Origin: Sporisorium sorghi
Lineage: Eukaryota > Basidiomycota > Ustilaginomycetes > Ustilaginales > Ustilaginaceae
Length of the DNA: 64,000 nt
Direction: 5' to 3'
NCBI GenBank assembly: GCA_023212695.1
Contig: JALCCG010000001.1
Coordinates: 124,001-188,000, forward strand
The notes under the pieces were generated by a model. The model saw nothing but the letters and a program-made list of their open reading frames with translations, ran no database searches and was not told the origin of the DNA. The number at the start of each line of letters is the position of its first letter. The first letter of the stretch is position 1. The position numbers and the translations under genes are program-made. Positions 17,417-25,869 of this stretch are shown piece by piece.

Positions 17417-17450
17417 CCCGTAACGGTCACATTGGTGTTACGGGTTTTTT
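17417..17450 (+). terminator. Terminator after the histidine phosphatase gene
   Basis: CCCGTAAC (17417-17424) pairs with GTTACGGG (17437-17444), followed by TTTTTT. Confidence 0.85.
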
Positions 17451-17580
17451 ACTAAGTTTGTGACACAGTTCTACATCATCTTAAATATTATTAACGGATC
17501 AGAGAAACTTTTTTACCAAAATTTACGTCTAATAGTATGACCTCATTAAATATCAAAAAAGGATTAGAAGGAGTTATGGA

Positions 17581-19797
17581 ATGAAACTGAAGAAACGATC
17601 ATTGCTTACCGTACTGGCTGTTGCCCAATTAGCTGCAGCTTATCCGGCGAGCGCGGATGCAAATGCCGCAGACAAGACACAGCCACCAGTCACCCAAGAA
17701 GTGTATGAGCAAAACACCGCGGCATCTAACGCAGTGAAATCCGGGGCCAACGATACGACTCAAGAGACACCTGAAACAACAGAGACAGAAGGGGCTCAAG
17801 AGACGAATAACTCAGGAACAACGGACGTGCCTGTCACTGAGGAAACCGGTGAAGTTAAAGACCCAGCCACGGCAACGGAAGTGCAGGGCAACCAGAACAA
17901 CAGCAATAGCCAGCAAGTCGCAAGCGGAAAAGAACTTATTCTTTTTTTTAACAGCACAAAAATGATTCAAGACGGCGTCACCTACAATGCACCACAACCC
18001 ATGCAAGTCAAAAAGGGAGTATCCTATGTTCCCATTCGTGCTCTTGTGGACCGCGTAGGCTTCAAGGTCACTTACGATAAGAAGACCAAGGAAACGGTTA
18101 TCACAAAAGGAACTAACGAGCTTCGTTTTAAGACAGACAGCAGCAAGTATACCGTAAACGGTGTATCCAAGGATATGAAAGGGACTTCCTATCAGACCAA
18201 CAGCACGTTCATGGTTCCACTGACAGCGATTACGCAGGCGCTGGAAATCCCGTATAAAGTGGATAACGTAGGTAAACGTGTCATCATGAGTTTGGTTAGC
18301 AAGCCAGTCGCCAAATTTACGGTAGGGCCTAAAGAGATTTTCGCAGGAGAAACTACAGTTACCTACACACCGCAAGTTGAGAATGTGCAAGGCGAGATTA
18401 TCAACGAGCGTTGGGAAGGCAATCAGGATATCTTCGACGCACCAGGTCAATACATAGTCACGTACTCTGTACAGGATTCTACCGGAACGTGGAGTGATCC
18501 TTACAGTCAAACGATCACGGTCATTCAGCCTAATCTTCCGCCTGTGGCAATGTTCGAAACTGACAAGTCGGAATATAAAATGGGTGAGCTGATCACGTAT
18601 ACGGACAAGAGCTCGGATGATCAAGACAAGACCGAGGATCTGACGTATAAGTGGGAGAACAAGGGCTATGCCTTCTTTACACCCGGCGTTCATACCATTA
18701 AGTTGACCGTTACCGATAAGAAGGGACTTAGCTCCAGTTATGAATCGACGGTTTATGTAACCAATGAAACACTGTATACAGAAGAAGATTTTAATATGCT
18801 CTTCATTCCGGAAGGGGAGAAATTCTCGTTCCTTGGCAACGTGACGTCCCGTCCGAAAATCAATTATGATTTTAACGATGAGCCCAGCACGCTGATTCGC
18901 AGCAACAGCCCTGAAACGGTAAATTCAGAAGGTATCGTTTATCGTGAGACAGCGGTTGGAGACATGCGCTTCATGATTCACCATGTGAACAATCTGAACA
19001 AGAATGTCAAAATGTACGTAATTGCAACGAACAAGAACAGTACACCTGTGACATTGAGACAAGATTACCTGGGATTTGCTGGGCCATCCCCGATTGCAAC
19101 GGCTGCAGGCAAAAAATCCGTACAATACTATTTCCAATCCATGCAGGATGGATCGAAGAGAACATCGGTTACGCTTGCTCCAGGTGAACAGAAGCTGGTT
19201 ATGACAGAGCTGAGCGAGATCCGAATGAAACAGGGACATGTTATTTCCCTTTACTCGGATATGTACAGCGACCAGCCGATTCAATTCGATGTCGTTATGA
19301 TCGATGAGAAGTCCGATCCATTGAAGGTGCTGGGCACACTGCCGATCCTGGACCGCGATGGGGTGCATAACCGCGGAACTTACCCGGATTCAACACGCAT
19401 TATCCGTTATTCCGAGCTCGTTGGTGCGGAATCCCAGCGTCTCGTTCTGGGAGATAACCAGGATGACCCTAACTTGCAGGGAATGGATCCTATGGTCGGA
19501 GATATTACGCACAATACAGGCAACTTCGGCGTCTTGTACAAAATCACGCTGGATCGCGTGGCTCCAAATACACTGATCTCCTTTAACCCTAGGGGCGGTA
19601 AATACTCTGGCTATGCGATGATGAATGGTACGATTGTACCAATCTATTCCCTCGGACAGGTATCTCCTGGCGAGCAAGCGGTTCTGTATCGCACAGGTGA
19701 TTACGAGCAAAAGGTTGAAATTATGCTTACAGCAGCGCCGGGAAGTAACCTGCCCGTCAATCTGCTGTTTACCCAGATGCCAGACACGGTTCATTAA
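17581..19797 (+). CDS. Secreted copper-amine-oxidase-N and PKD domain protein
   Basis: A 738-aa exported protein. It has a signal peptide (basic KLKKR, hydrophobic core, cleavage near ASADANA at about residue 28). A Thr/Glu/Asn-rich low-complexity linker follows to about residue 118. Next is a copper-amine-oxidase N-terminal-like domain (about 120-240; YVPIRALVDRVGFKVTYD is the hallmark) and two PKD/Ig-like beta-domains (about 245-400; PPVAMF and TVTDKKGLSSSY). A ~330-aa beta-rich C-terminal region is not recognised. CAO-N domains are frequent in Paenibacillus exported proteins and are not enzymes by themselves. An adhesive or cell-envelope role is inferred. Ribosome binding site AAGGAG; own terminator. 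Confidence 0.82.
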   Translation: MKLKKRSLLTVLAVAQLAAAYPASADANAADKTQPPVTQEVYEQNTAASNAVKSGANDTTQETPETTETEGAQETNNSGTTDVPVTEETGEVKDPATATEVQGNQNNSNSQQVASGKELILFFNSTKMIQDGVTYNAPQPMQVKKGVSYVPIRALVDRVGFKVTYDKKTKETVITKGTNELRFKTDSSKYTVNGVSKDMKGTSYQTNSTFMVPLTAITQALEIPYKVDNVGKRVIMSLVSKPVAKFTVGPKEIFAGETTVTYTPQVENVQGEIINERWEGNQDIFDAPGQYIVTYSVQDSTGTWSDPYSQTITVIQPNLPPVAMFETDKSEYKMGELITYTDKSSDDQDKTEDLTYKWENKGYAFFTPGVHTIKLTVTDKKGLSSSYESTVYVTNETLYTEEDFNMLFIPEGEKFSFLGNVTSRPKINYDFNDEPSTLIRSNSPETVNSEGIVYRETAVGDMRFMIHHVNNLNKNVKMYVIATNKNSTPVTLRQDYLGFAGPSPIATAAGKKSVQYYFQSMQDGSKRTSVTLAPGEQKLVMTELSEIRMKQGHVISLYSDMYSDQPIQFDVVMIDEKSDPLKVLGTLPILDRDGVHNRGTYPDSTRIIRYSELVGAESQRLVLGDNQDDPNLQGMDPMVGDITHNTGNFGVLYKITLDRVAPNTLISFNPRGGKYSGYAMMNGTIVPIYSLGQVSPGEQAVLYRTGDYEQKVEIMLTAAPGSNLPVNLLFTQMPDTVH

Positions 19798-19809
19798 TAC
19801 ACCATACGG

Positions 19810-19883
19810 AAGACTTCATCCCTTCAGTTTGTACCTGGTTCAAGACCGGGTCACAGGTTGAAGAGTGATGAGGTCTTTTTTTT
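19810..19883 (+). terminator. Terminator after the CAO-N/PKD gene
   Basis: AAGACTTCATC (19810-19820) pairs with GATGAGGTCTT (19867-19877) with one mismatch, with an inner CTTCA/TGAAG helix; a run of eight to nine T follows. Confidence 0.75.
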
Positions 19884-19960
19884 ATTGGAAAATGAAGAGA
19901 TGAATGATAAAGTGTTGGGTATAGACTCCGTCGGGTTGACGGACCATACTGGAGTGATGA

Positions 19961-19993
19961 ATGGTGGTCAAATCAGTGGATGTACCCTCCTAA
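19961..19993 (+). CDS. Leader peptide of the cat translational attenuator (10 aa)
   Basis: ATG 19961 to TAA 19991-19993 encodes MVVKSVDVPS. GGAG at 19951-19954 is six bases upstream. The last codons and stop lie in the 5' arm of the stem that hides the cat ribosome binding site. In the known inducible cat genes (cat-86, pC194-type) chloramphenicol stalls the ribosome in a leader of this size and opens such a stem. An overlapping frame from ATG 19957 (13 codons, TGA 19996-19998) is possible but its spacing to GGAG is only two bases. Confidence 0.65.
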   Translation: MVVKSVDVPS

Positions 19994-20021
19994 AATGAAA
20001 TGATTTATATTTTTAGGAGGG
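19985..20021 (+). promoter_or_regulatory. Stem sequestering the cat ribosome binding site
   Basis: CCCTCCTAAAA (19985-19995) is a perfect 11-base inverted complement of TTTTAGGAGGG (20011-20021). The 3' arm is the Shine-Dalgarno sequence of the cat gene, whose ATG is at 20031. Folding would block translation; a ribosome halted in the leader would prevent it. There is no T run after the stem, so it is not a terminator. Confidence 0.8.
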
Positions 20022-20030
20022 ATAAGACCG

Positions 20031-20681
20031 ATGAATTTTAATGTGATTGATATTAAGCAGTGGCCCAGAAAACCGTATTTCGAGCATTATACGTCCGTTC
20101 ATGAATGCACGTACAGCATGACTTTAAACGTTGATGTATCTCTGCTGCTTCAGTCGTTGAGGGCTAGGGGATTAAAGTTCTATCCTGCTTTTATTTACAT
20201 GGTAACTAGAGTGGTCAACGAGCGGGTAGAGTTCAGAACTTCATATCATCCCAAACCGTTGTTAGGTTACTGGGATTCCATGACACCGAGCTACACCTAT
20301 TTTCATCACGATGACCAGACCTTCTCTTGCGTATGGACTGAGTTTTCTGATGATTTCTCTCGGTTTCATAATCGATATGAGCAGGATATGGAACGCTATC
20401 GTGATGTGAAGGGAATCTTCGTTAAAGAAAATCCCCCTCCGAATACATTTTTCATATCGATGATACCCTGGGCAAGCTTTAGCGGTTTCAATCTGAATAT
20501 GACGAACGGGAACACCGATTTTCGGCCGATCATTACCGGGGGCAAATTTGCCGAGCAAGGCGGTCGCATGTTGTTACCCATCGCATTGCAGGTACATCAT
20601 GCCGTGTGCGATGGATATCATGCAAGTTTGTTCTTCCAAGATCTGCAGACCTTAGCTGATTCGTGCAACGAATGGCTATGA
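20031..20681 (+). CDS. cat: Type A chloramphenicol O-acetyltransferase
   Basis: A 216-aa CAT enzyme, which acetylates chloramphenicol with acetyl-CoA and inactivates it; the active form of the family is a cytoplasmic trimer. The catalytic signature HHAVCDGYH is present (about residue 190, the second His catalytic), with FYPAFIYMVTRVVN near the N-terminus and NPPPNTFFISMIPW in the middle, all typical of CatA. Length is normal. Expression is probably inducible because a leader peptide and a stem covering AGGAGGG precede it. A terminator follows. No mobile element flanks it, so it appears to be an intrinsic chromosomal gene. Confidence 0.93.
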   Translation: MNFNVIDIKQWPRKPYFEHYTSVHECTYSMTLNVDVSLLLQSLRARGLKFYPAFIYMVTRVVNERVEFRTSYHPKPLLGYWDSMTPSYTYFHHDDQTFSCVWTEFSDDFSRFHNRYEQDMERYRDVKGIFVKENPPPNTFFISMIPWASFSGFNLNMTNGNTDFRPIITGGKFAEQGGRMLLPIALQVHHAVCDGYHASLFFQDLQTLADSCNEWL

Positions 20682-20710
20682 TAAAGTAATTGTACATTTA
20701 CTATTCGATA

Positions 20711-20736
20711 AACGACTGCTCACGCAGTCGTTTTTT
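20711..20736 (+). terminator. Terminator of cat
   Basis: AACGACTGC pairs with GCAGTCGTT around TCAC, followed by TTTT. Confidence 0.88.
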
Positions 20737-20897
20737 GTGTTTTACAGAGGGGAGCATCGGTTATATACAAGATTTCAAGTCGACATGGTCATCAAAATGA
20801 ATGATATCGTCATGAATACAAACGATTTTACAACGATTCCCAATGACCTTATGCTAAAAGATAGAATTAGACCACGCGCATGAAGGGATGGGATCGG

Positions 20898-21566
20898 ATG
20901 ATGCTTGAGAACCAGAACATGAACCAGAACATGAACCAGAAATTGTTAGTGCTTGTTGGAAGCCCGAGACGAGACGGGAACTCTGCCGCGCTGGCTGCCG
21001 CAGTTAAGCGAGGGGCCGAGAAGAAGGGCACGCAGGTGGCTTTGCATTTTGTAGATGACTTCATCTCTAGTTTTCTTCATGACTGCCGGATTTGCCGGCT
21101 CCCAAGTGGAGAATGCTCGATACAGGATAACTATGAATCCTTAATCATGGGAGAGTTTGTCCCGGCGGATGGCGTAGTATTCTGTTCCCCAATCTATTGG
21201 TATGGCTTATCTGCCCAGATGAAAGCATTCTTCGATCGCTTGTTCTGTTATTACGCGGCCTCGTACAAAAATTCGTCTGTGATATCGGAAGGAATGTCTA
21301 ACAAACGGATTGGTTTGACGCTTGCATCGGAGGAAACCTATCCGGGTGCGGCCTTAGGCATTATTCATCAGATACAGGAATACGCTCGTTATACTCATTC
21401 TGAATTCGTTGGGGCAGTTCGTGGAGTAGGTAACAGCCGTGGTGAGGTAGCACTGGATATCCAATCGCCGCTGATGGCTGCTGAACAGTTGGGGTATGAT
21501 ATTTTTGAACGGAAATATTCGGACTATCAGAAGGATTCTGTTCGAAGCACTAAGGTCTGGTCTTGA
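20898..21566 (+). CDS. NAD(P)H-dependent flavodoxin-like oxidoreductase
   Basis: A 222-aa flavoprotein of the NADPH-dependent FMN reductase / iron-sulfur flavoprotein group. The FMN phosphate loop is VGSPRRDGNSAALA, and FCSPIYWYGLSAQMKAFFDR is the second flavin contact. Between them, DCRICRLPSGECSIQDNY keeps three cysteines of the family's Cys-rich segment. The start is ATG 20898 after AAGGGA; an earlier ATG at 20880 has no ribosome binding site. Residues 5-15 (NQNMNQNMNQ) come from a 12-base tandem repeat and are probably a disordered tail. The substrate is unknown. Confidence 0.82.
   Translation: MMLENQNMNQNMNQKLLVLVGSPRRDGNSAALAAAVKRGAEKKGTQVALHFVDDFISSFLHDCRICRLPSGECSIQDNYESLIMGEFVPADGVVFCSPIYWYGLSAQMKAFFDRLFCYYAASYKNSSVISEGMSNKRIGLTLASEETYPGAALGIIHQIQEYARYTHSEFVGAVRGVGNSRGEVALDIQSPLMAAEQLGYDIFERKYSDYQKDSVRSTKVWS
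20916..20941 (+). repeat. 12-base in-frame tandem repeat
   Basis: The unit AACCAGAACATG is repeated just over two times near the start of the flavoprotein gene, encoding NQNMNQNMNQ. Being a multiple of three it can change copy number without breaking the frame. Confidence 0.7.
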
Positions 21567-21576
21567 TCGCAACAAG

Positions 21577-21618
21577 AAAAAAAGCGTACACCGCTTGTGA
21601 GGCGGTGTACGCTTTTTT
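21577..21618. terminator. Bidirectional terminator
   Basis: AAAAAAGCGTACACCGC pairs perfectly with GCGGTGTACGCTTTTTT around a short loop, between convergent genes. Confidence 0.92.
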
Positions 21619-21628
21619 GGATCATACA

Positions 21629-23461
21629 TTAATGAACACTGATCTGGAAGGTTTCCCATCCCGATGCGGTGCTCCGATTGGCAATGAGGGGAGAAGCCCC
21701 GGCATTATCCGCGCTGACAAATTGGCTATTCGCAGCAGCTCGCAAGGTAACGCCGCCGCTAACGCTGGCAACCTGGAACGTTTCCCATGTCCCGATGGAG
21801 CCGCTTCGAGCGATTAATGGCGAGGCCCCCGCGTTCTCTGCAGCAACAAACCGTCCGTTGGCCATGGATTTAAACGCATAATTTCCGCTGCCCAGATTGA
21901 TTCGTTCAAAGGATTCCCACGCACCGCCCACAGCATCGCGATTGGCGATCAAGGGACTGTTGCCCCCGTCCTCAGCAGCGACGAATTTGCCGTTAGCCGA
22001 TGCTTTTAACGATATCACGTCCCGGGTTGTCTCCCCGTACCACTTGAATGTCAGAGCAGAACCAGCGGGAATGGTGTAGGTGAATGATTGATTGCCCCAG
22101 CGGGCCTTGAAGGTCTGGTTCTGATTCTCGGAGTTCGCGACTACGAGCACTTTGGACCCGTCCGGATTTTGAAAAGCGACATTATCCAGGCTGTTAGCAT
22201 ACGTATTGGTATCCACTCTGTATGCTCCAGGTACGACAAATTTGCTTAAGTGTCCCATCGCATAATATTGATTGTTATAAGTGACTTGATCTTGCGCATC
22301 CGAACGAATTCGCAGCATACCATAGTTAATGCTGTTGGAGAGCAGGGAAGGGCCGTTATTCTGATCCAGCGCAATGTTCCACAAAATGTACGATTTGGAC
22401 CAGTTCCGGGTAACGTTAATCATCTCCCGGATCTGGTTCTTAAAGCCGTCATTCCATGAGCCGAAGCCTCCCTCGGTAAACCAGATATCCTTGTTCGGAT
22501 GCAGGTTATGAAGCGTCGTCATGGCAGTGACATCCCCGCCGTAATGGTGGAAAGCGCTGCCGGCAATATAAGAGGCGGCGGCCGCGTTATTCAAGACGTC
22601 CCGCGGATACGCATATTGATCATAGTTATGGTCATAAGCGATGATTTTGGTCTGTAAACCGCTGCCGCGAAGGGCAGGCCCCAGATGATCGCGGATGAAT
22701 TTAGTTTGATCATCCACCGACATATACATGGTCGGATATTCGTTCGAACCGTTAAACAACGGTTCATTCTGAGGCGTTATGGCATAAATCGGAATGCCCT
22801 CCGACTGGTAGCTTTGAATGAATCTACGAAGGTACTGTGCGTATACCTCGTAAGAATCATGGTTCAGATAGCCGCCTATCATGGAACCGGTGGATTTCAT
22901 CCAGCCCGGCGCACTCCAAGGAGAAGCCATCACCTTAATCTGTGGGTTTTTCGTCAGGGCTGCTTTGACCATGGGAATGATGTAAGGTTTGTCGCGGTTA
23001 ATGCTGAAATTGTTCAGGTTCCAGTCCCAGGCTGTATCTGCATAGCTGTACATTTCCCAGTTGAAATCCGAAGCGCCAATCGTTTGGCGCAGCATGCTGA
23101 GTCCGATGCCGCTCTGACCGAATAATCGCTCCATGACCTCGGCACGTTTCGAATCCGACAGCTGATGGCTGATTAGCCATGCGGATGAGTCGGTCATGGA
23201 GGCACCGAAACCATCCATTTGCTGATATTTCAAAAAGTCATTCACATCAATGGTTCGCTGATTACCGGGACTGTCCTGCTGGAAGACGATATCGCCCTGC
23301 CTTTGCAAAGCAGTGCTAAGATTATCGCGAGTCATCCAGACCTCAACCGATGGTCCCTCCGCCTTAATCGGCAGAGAACTCAGGGCCGAGCCGCTCCATA
23401 TTACGGACAGCATGGATAGAAAGAGCAGCGGCTTTTTCATATTCAACTTGAACTTTAACAT
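21629..23461 (-). CDS. Secreted GH30-family glycoside hydrolase with fascin-like repeats
   Basis: A 610-aa exported enzyme. A signal peptide (MKKPLLFLSMLSVIWSGSALS) precedes a GH30 (beta/alpha)8 barrel with DGFGASMTDSSAWLI. The acid/base Glu is in TPQNEP (about residue 230) and the nucleophile Glu in FTEGGFG (about 328). From about residue 480 three similar ~45-aa repeats follow (ANGKFVAAEDGG, ANGRFVAAENAG, ANSQFVSADNAG), resembling a fascin-like beta-trefoil and probably binding carbohydrate. GH30 includes beta-1,6-glucanases, glucosylceramidases and xylanases; the form resembles the glucanase/glucosylceramidase branch. ATG 23461 follows GGGGG. LacI-type operator-like sequences lie upstream. 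Confidence 0.88.
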   Translation of the reverse strand: MLKFKLNMKKPLLFLSMLSVIWSGSALSSLPIKAEGPSVEVWMTRDNLSTALQRQGDIVFQQDSPGNQRTIDVNDFLKYQQMDGFGASMTDSSAWLISHQLSDSKRAEVMERLFGQSGIGLSMLRQTIGASDFNWEMYSYADTAWDWNLNNFSINRDKPYIIPMVKAALTKNPQIKVMASPWSAPGWMKSTGSMIGGYLNHDSYEVYAQYLRRFIQSYQSEGIPIYAITPQNEPLFNGSNEYPTMYMSVDDQTKFIRDHLGPALRGSGLQTKIIAYDHNYDQYAYPRDVLNNAAAASYIAGSAFHHYGGDVTAMTTLHNLHPNKDIWFTEGGFGSWNDGFKNQIREMINVTRNWSKSYILWNIALDQNNGPSLLSNSINYGMLRIRSDAQDQVTYNNQYYAMGHLSKFVVPGAYRVDTNTYANSLDNVAFQNPDGSKVLVVANSENQNQTFKARWGNQSFTYTIPAGSALTFKWYGETTRDVISLKASANGKFVAAEDGGNSPLIANRDAVGGAWESFERINLGSGNYAFKSMANGRFVAAENAGASPLIARSGSIGTWETFQVASVSGGVTLRAAANSQFVSADNAGASPLIANRSTASGWETFQISVH

Positions 23462-23487
23462 GACCAAACCCCCTTCAATTCATTTGG

Positions 23488-23501
23488 ATTAAGCGTTTGC
23501 A
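23488..23501 (-). promoter_or_regulatory. cre / LacI-family operator-like element
   Basis: Minus strand TGCAAACGCTTAAT has the central AACG/CGCTT core of catabolite-responsive elements but deviates at three conserved positions. It lies just upstream of the secreted GH30 gene, where carbon catabolite control would be expected. Confidence 0.35.
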
Positions 23502-23743
23502 AAAGTACAATTCCTCCTTTCTTTGGATTAGTTTACCATCGAATTAAAACGTTTTTAGTGTATCATTTTTTCGAAAAGGTATTTGTTTTTACGATGATGT
23601 ATGGTCTGGGCTATGCTGGATTCCATTATGAAGCTTTAACTCCAGATGTTTTATGCCTATCAATGTTCTTGATCCAGCCTATGACAACGTGACGTTACGG
23701 CAAATACACCTACAGCAAACGCGACTGCAGCTCCAGGCAGGTA

Positions 23744-23772
23744 TTCGAGACTGATGGGGTTCATGCTATAAT
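23744..23772 (+). promoter_or_regulatory. Promoter of the aminotransferase gene
   Basis: A perfect TATAAT (23767-23772) with an extended TGC in front, and TTCGAG 17 bases upstream as a weak -35. Confidence 0.6.
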
Positions 23773-23792
23773 ATGAGGAAAAAACGGAGTAG

Positions 23793-25037
23793 GTGGAAAC
23801 CTTGAGTAAACATACATCGGAGCGATCATGGCGTGCGGACAAACTCTCACAGCTGGGTTCTTCCATATTCTCAGAGGTTAGCGAGTGGAGGCTGGAGGCG
23901 CTTCAGTCAGGACGACATATTATCGATTTGAGCATTGGCAGTCCTGATCTTGGTCCTTCAGTTGAAATTCGTGAGTCGCTGAGCCAGGAGGCGCTGAAAG
24001 AAGAGAACTATACATATCCGGGTACAAGAGGAAGCGCGGAGTTCCGCGGACAATCAGCAGCATGGATGAAGCACCGATTTGGCGTGGAAGTCGATCCAGA
24101 GACCGAACTTCTGTCTTTAATGGGTTCTCAGGATGGATTATCGCACCTGGCTCAAGCTGTATGTAATCCTGGAGATATTGCGATTGTGCCGAATCCGGGA
24201 TATCCGATCTATACGGGAGCCCTTGCGATTGCGGGTGTAACTCCTTGGTATCTTCCGTTGAAGGAAGAGAACGAATTTCTGCCCGATCTGGATGACATCC
24301 CCGAGGAGATTTGGACAAAAGCGACTTTTATTTTGTTGAATTTTCCGGGGAATCCGATAGCGGTGCGGGCGGATCTGGCTTTTTTTGCAAAATTGGTGGG
24401 CTTGGCGAAAAAATGGAACGTGCTCGTGGTGCATGATCTTGCTTATTCTGAAATGGGCTTTGACGGTTACCGTCCTGTTAGCGTTCTCCAGGTTCCAGGC
24501 GCCCGGGAGATTGCGGTTGAATTCCATTCCTTCTCAAAAAGCTTTAACATGGCCGGCTGCCGCATCGGATTCGTTGCTGGGAACGCAGATGCGGTTGGAG
24601 CACTCCGGGAGTTAAAAAGCAACATTGATTTTGGCATATTCAAGCCGATCCAGGCCGCAGCTATTTATGCGTTGGAACAGGCAATGGCATATAGCGAAGA
24701 GGAGGATGGCGTGGCATCATTGTATCAGCAGCGCCGCGACATCCTGGTAGCCTCACTGGCCGAAGCAGGATGGAACGTACCGAAGCCGGAAGCCACGATG
24801 TTTCTATGGGCTCGGCTCCCAGAGGGGTTCCGCAATTCATCGGCGCCATGGAGCTCACGCCGTTTCGCCCGCGAGCTGCTGCTTGCAACCGGGGTAGCGG
24901 TTATCCCGGGAGATGCCTTTGGCAGCGAAGGCGAGGGTTATGTGCGGATAGCACTTGTCCAGGAAGAGGCAGCCCTGCAGGAAGCAGCACAGCGGATCGG
25001 GAAGTTTATTAGGGAGCATGCGAGTCCGTCCACGTAA
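23793..25037 (+). CDS. Class I/II PLP-dependent aminotransferase
   Basis: A 414-aa fold-type I aminotransferase, close in form to the LL-diaminopimelate/aspartate aminotransferase group. It shows IDLSIGSPDLGPS near the N-terminus, NYTYPGTRGSAEFR, NPGYPIYTGA, NFPGNPIAV (Asn contacting PLP), HDLAYSEMGFDG, and the PLP-lysine segment SFSKSFNMAGCRIGF (Lys about residue 250). The substrate is not certain. Start is GTG 23793 after CGGAG; an in-frame TTG twelve bases later after AGGTGG is an alternative. Confidence 0.85.
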   Translation: METLSKHTSERSWRADKLSQLGSSIFSEVSEWRLEALQSGRHIIDLSIGSPDLGPSVEIRESLSQEALKEENYTYPGTRGSAEFRGQSAAWMKHRFGVEVDPETELLSLMGSQDGLSHLAQAVCNPGDIAIVPNPGYPIYTGALAIAGVTPWYLPLKEENEFLPDLDDIPEEIWTKATFILLNFPGNPIAVRADLAFFAKLVGLAKKWNVLVVHDLAYSEMGFDGYRPVSVLQVPGAREIAVEFHSFSKSFNMAGCRIGFVAGNADAVGALRELKSNIDFGIFKPIQAAAIYALEQAMAYSEEEDGVASLYQQRRDILVASLAEAGWNVPKPEATMFLWARLPEGFRNSSAPWSSRRFARELLLATGVAVIPGDAFGSEGEGYVRIALVQEEAALQEAAQRIGKFIREHASPST

Positions 25038-25099
25038 AGGACCTAGAGTAAAAAGTCATACGGGTTAATTAGCTAATCCATTGATTAAAGGGTGAGCAC

Positions 25100-25751
25100 A
25101 TGCGGAACTATGTCCCTGTACAAGCACCGACGCTGGAGAATCGATCTGCTGATTCTTCTTATACCTATCAGGAATACCTGCCAAGCTGGCCATTGACTCC
25201 TTATGTGGCCTGTTATTGGACAATGCATTATGAAGTTTTACCGTTTCAACATCATCGTCTTCATCGTATTCTTCCGGATGGTTGCGTAGATATTATATTT
25301 AATCTGAAGTTGCTGGAAGCCTCAACCTCTGGATTTATTGCCGGTCTGATGTCCGGTTATGAAGCTATAATACTTACGCAGGATCGAACTGATTGAAACG
25401 TTTTTATTGAACGTCATCAGACTGAATCATGTCCGTTCCGAGCCGCTGCTGAAGCATGGCATGCAGTATTTGTACGCGGCAAGAGGAAGAATGACGATTC
25501 ATGACTTGGCCGACAAGCTTAATTATAGCGAGAGAAACATACGAAGAACGTTCCAGAAGGAACTGGGAGTCAGTCCGAAGGAAATGACGGATATTATTCG
25601 ATTTCAAAATTTGCTGCAGGAGATGCGCCGGACCAAACCCACCCGGTTTCCCGAAATCGCTGCACAATACGGCTACTATGATCAGCCTCATTTTATTAAC
25701 AGCTTCAAGCGTTTATACGGCATGTCACCAAAACAGGCATTTATGCCCTAA
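25100..25751 (+). pseudogene. AraC-family regulator, internally deleted and frameshifted
   Basis: Two pieces of one gene lie in different frames. The first (from ATG 25100) is the N-terminal DUF6597-type sensor part, with LPSWPLTPYVACYWTMHYE and HRILPDGCVDIIFN, and stops at 25394-25396. The second carries the paired helix-turn-helix of AraC (MTIHDLADKLNYSERNIRRT, and PEIAAQYGYYDQPHFINSFK), ending at 25751. Reading back in the second frame gives RIELIETFLLNVIRL, the linker helix normally preceding the DNA-binding domain, right after the first frame's LTQ. About 50-60 residues present in relatives are missing, so a deletion near 25380 fused and frameshifted the gene. Confidence 0.78.
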
Positions 25752-25869
25752 GGGATAGAAATGAAGGTGTGAAAGCTTCAAGGATGTCCGTTTTTTACAA
25801 TCCTTTATTGCCTAAATCAACGAAAATGAGTAAGAGGTTATGATAATGATGTACAGGAGGTCATGCAAA

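Larger units (their letters stand above)
23462..23792. other. Divergent intergenic region, GH30 / aminotransferase
   Basis: About 330 bases between divergent genes. It holds a cre/LacI-like element at 23488-23501 and a palindrome AAAACGTTTT near 23545 on the GH30 side, and the aminotransferase promoter at 23744-23772. A minus-strand frame in 23663-23767 (MNPISLEYLPGAAVAFAVGV then FAVTSRCHRLDQEH) has no ribosome binding site and is not called. Confidence 0.45.

Noticed and set aside
23663..23767. Small minus-strand gene (MNPISLEYLPGAAVAFAVGV...) between GH30 and the aminotransferase
   Set aside because: No ribosome binding site, it overlaps the plus-strand promoter, and no family was recognised.
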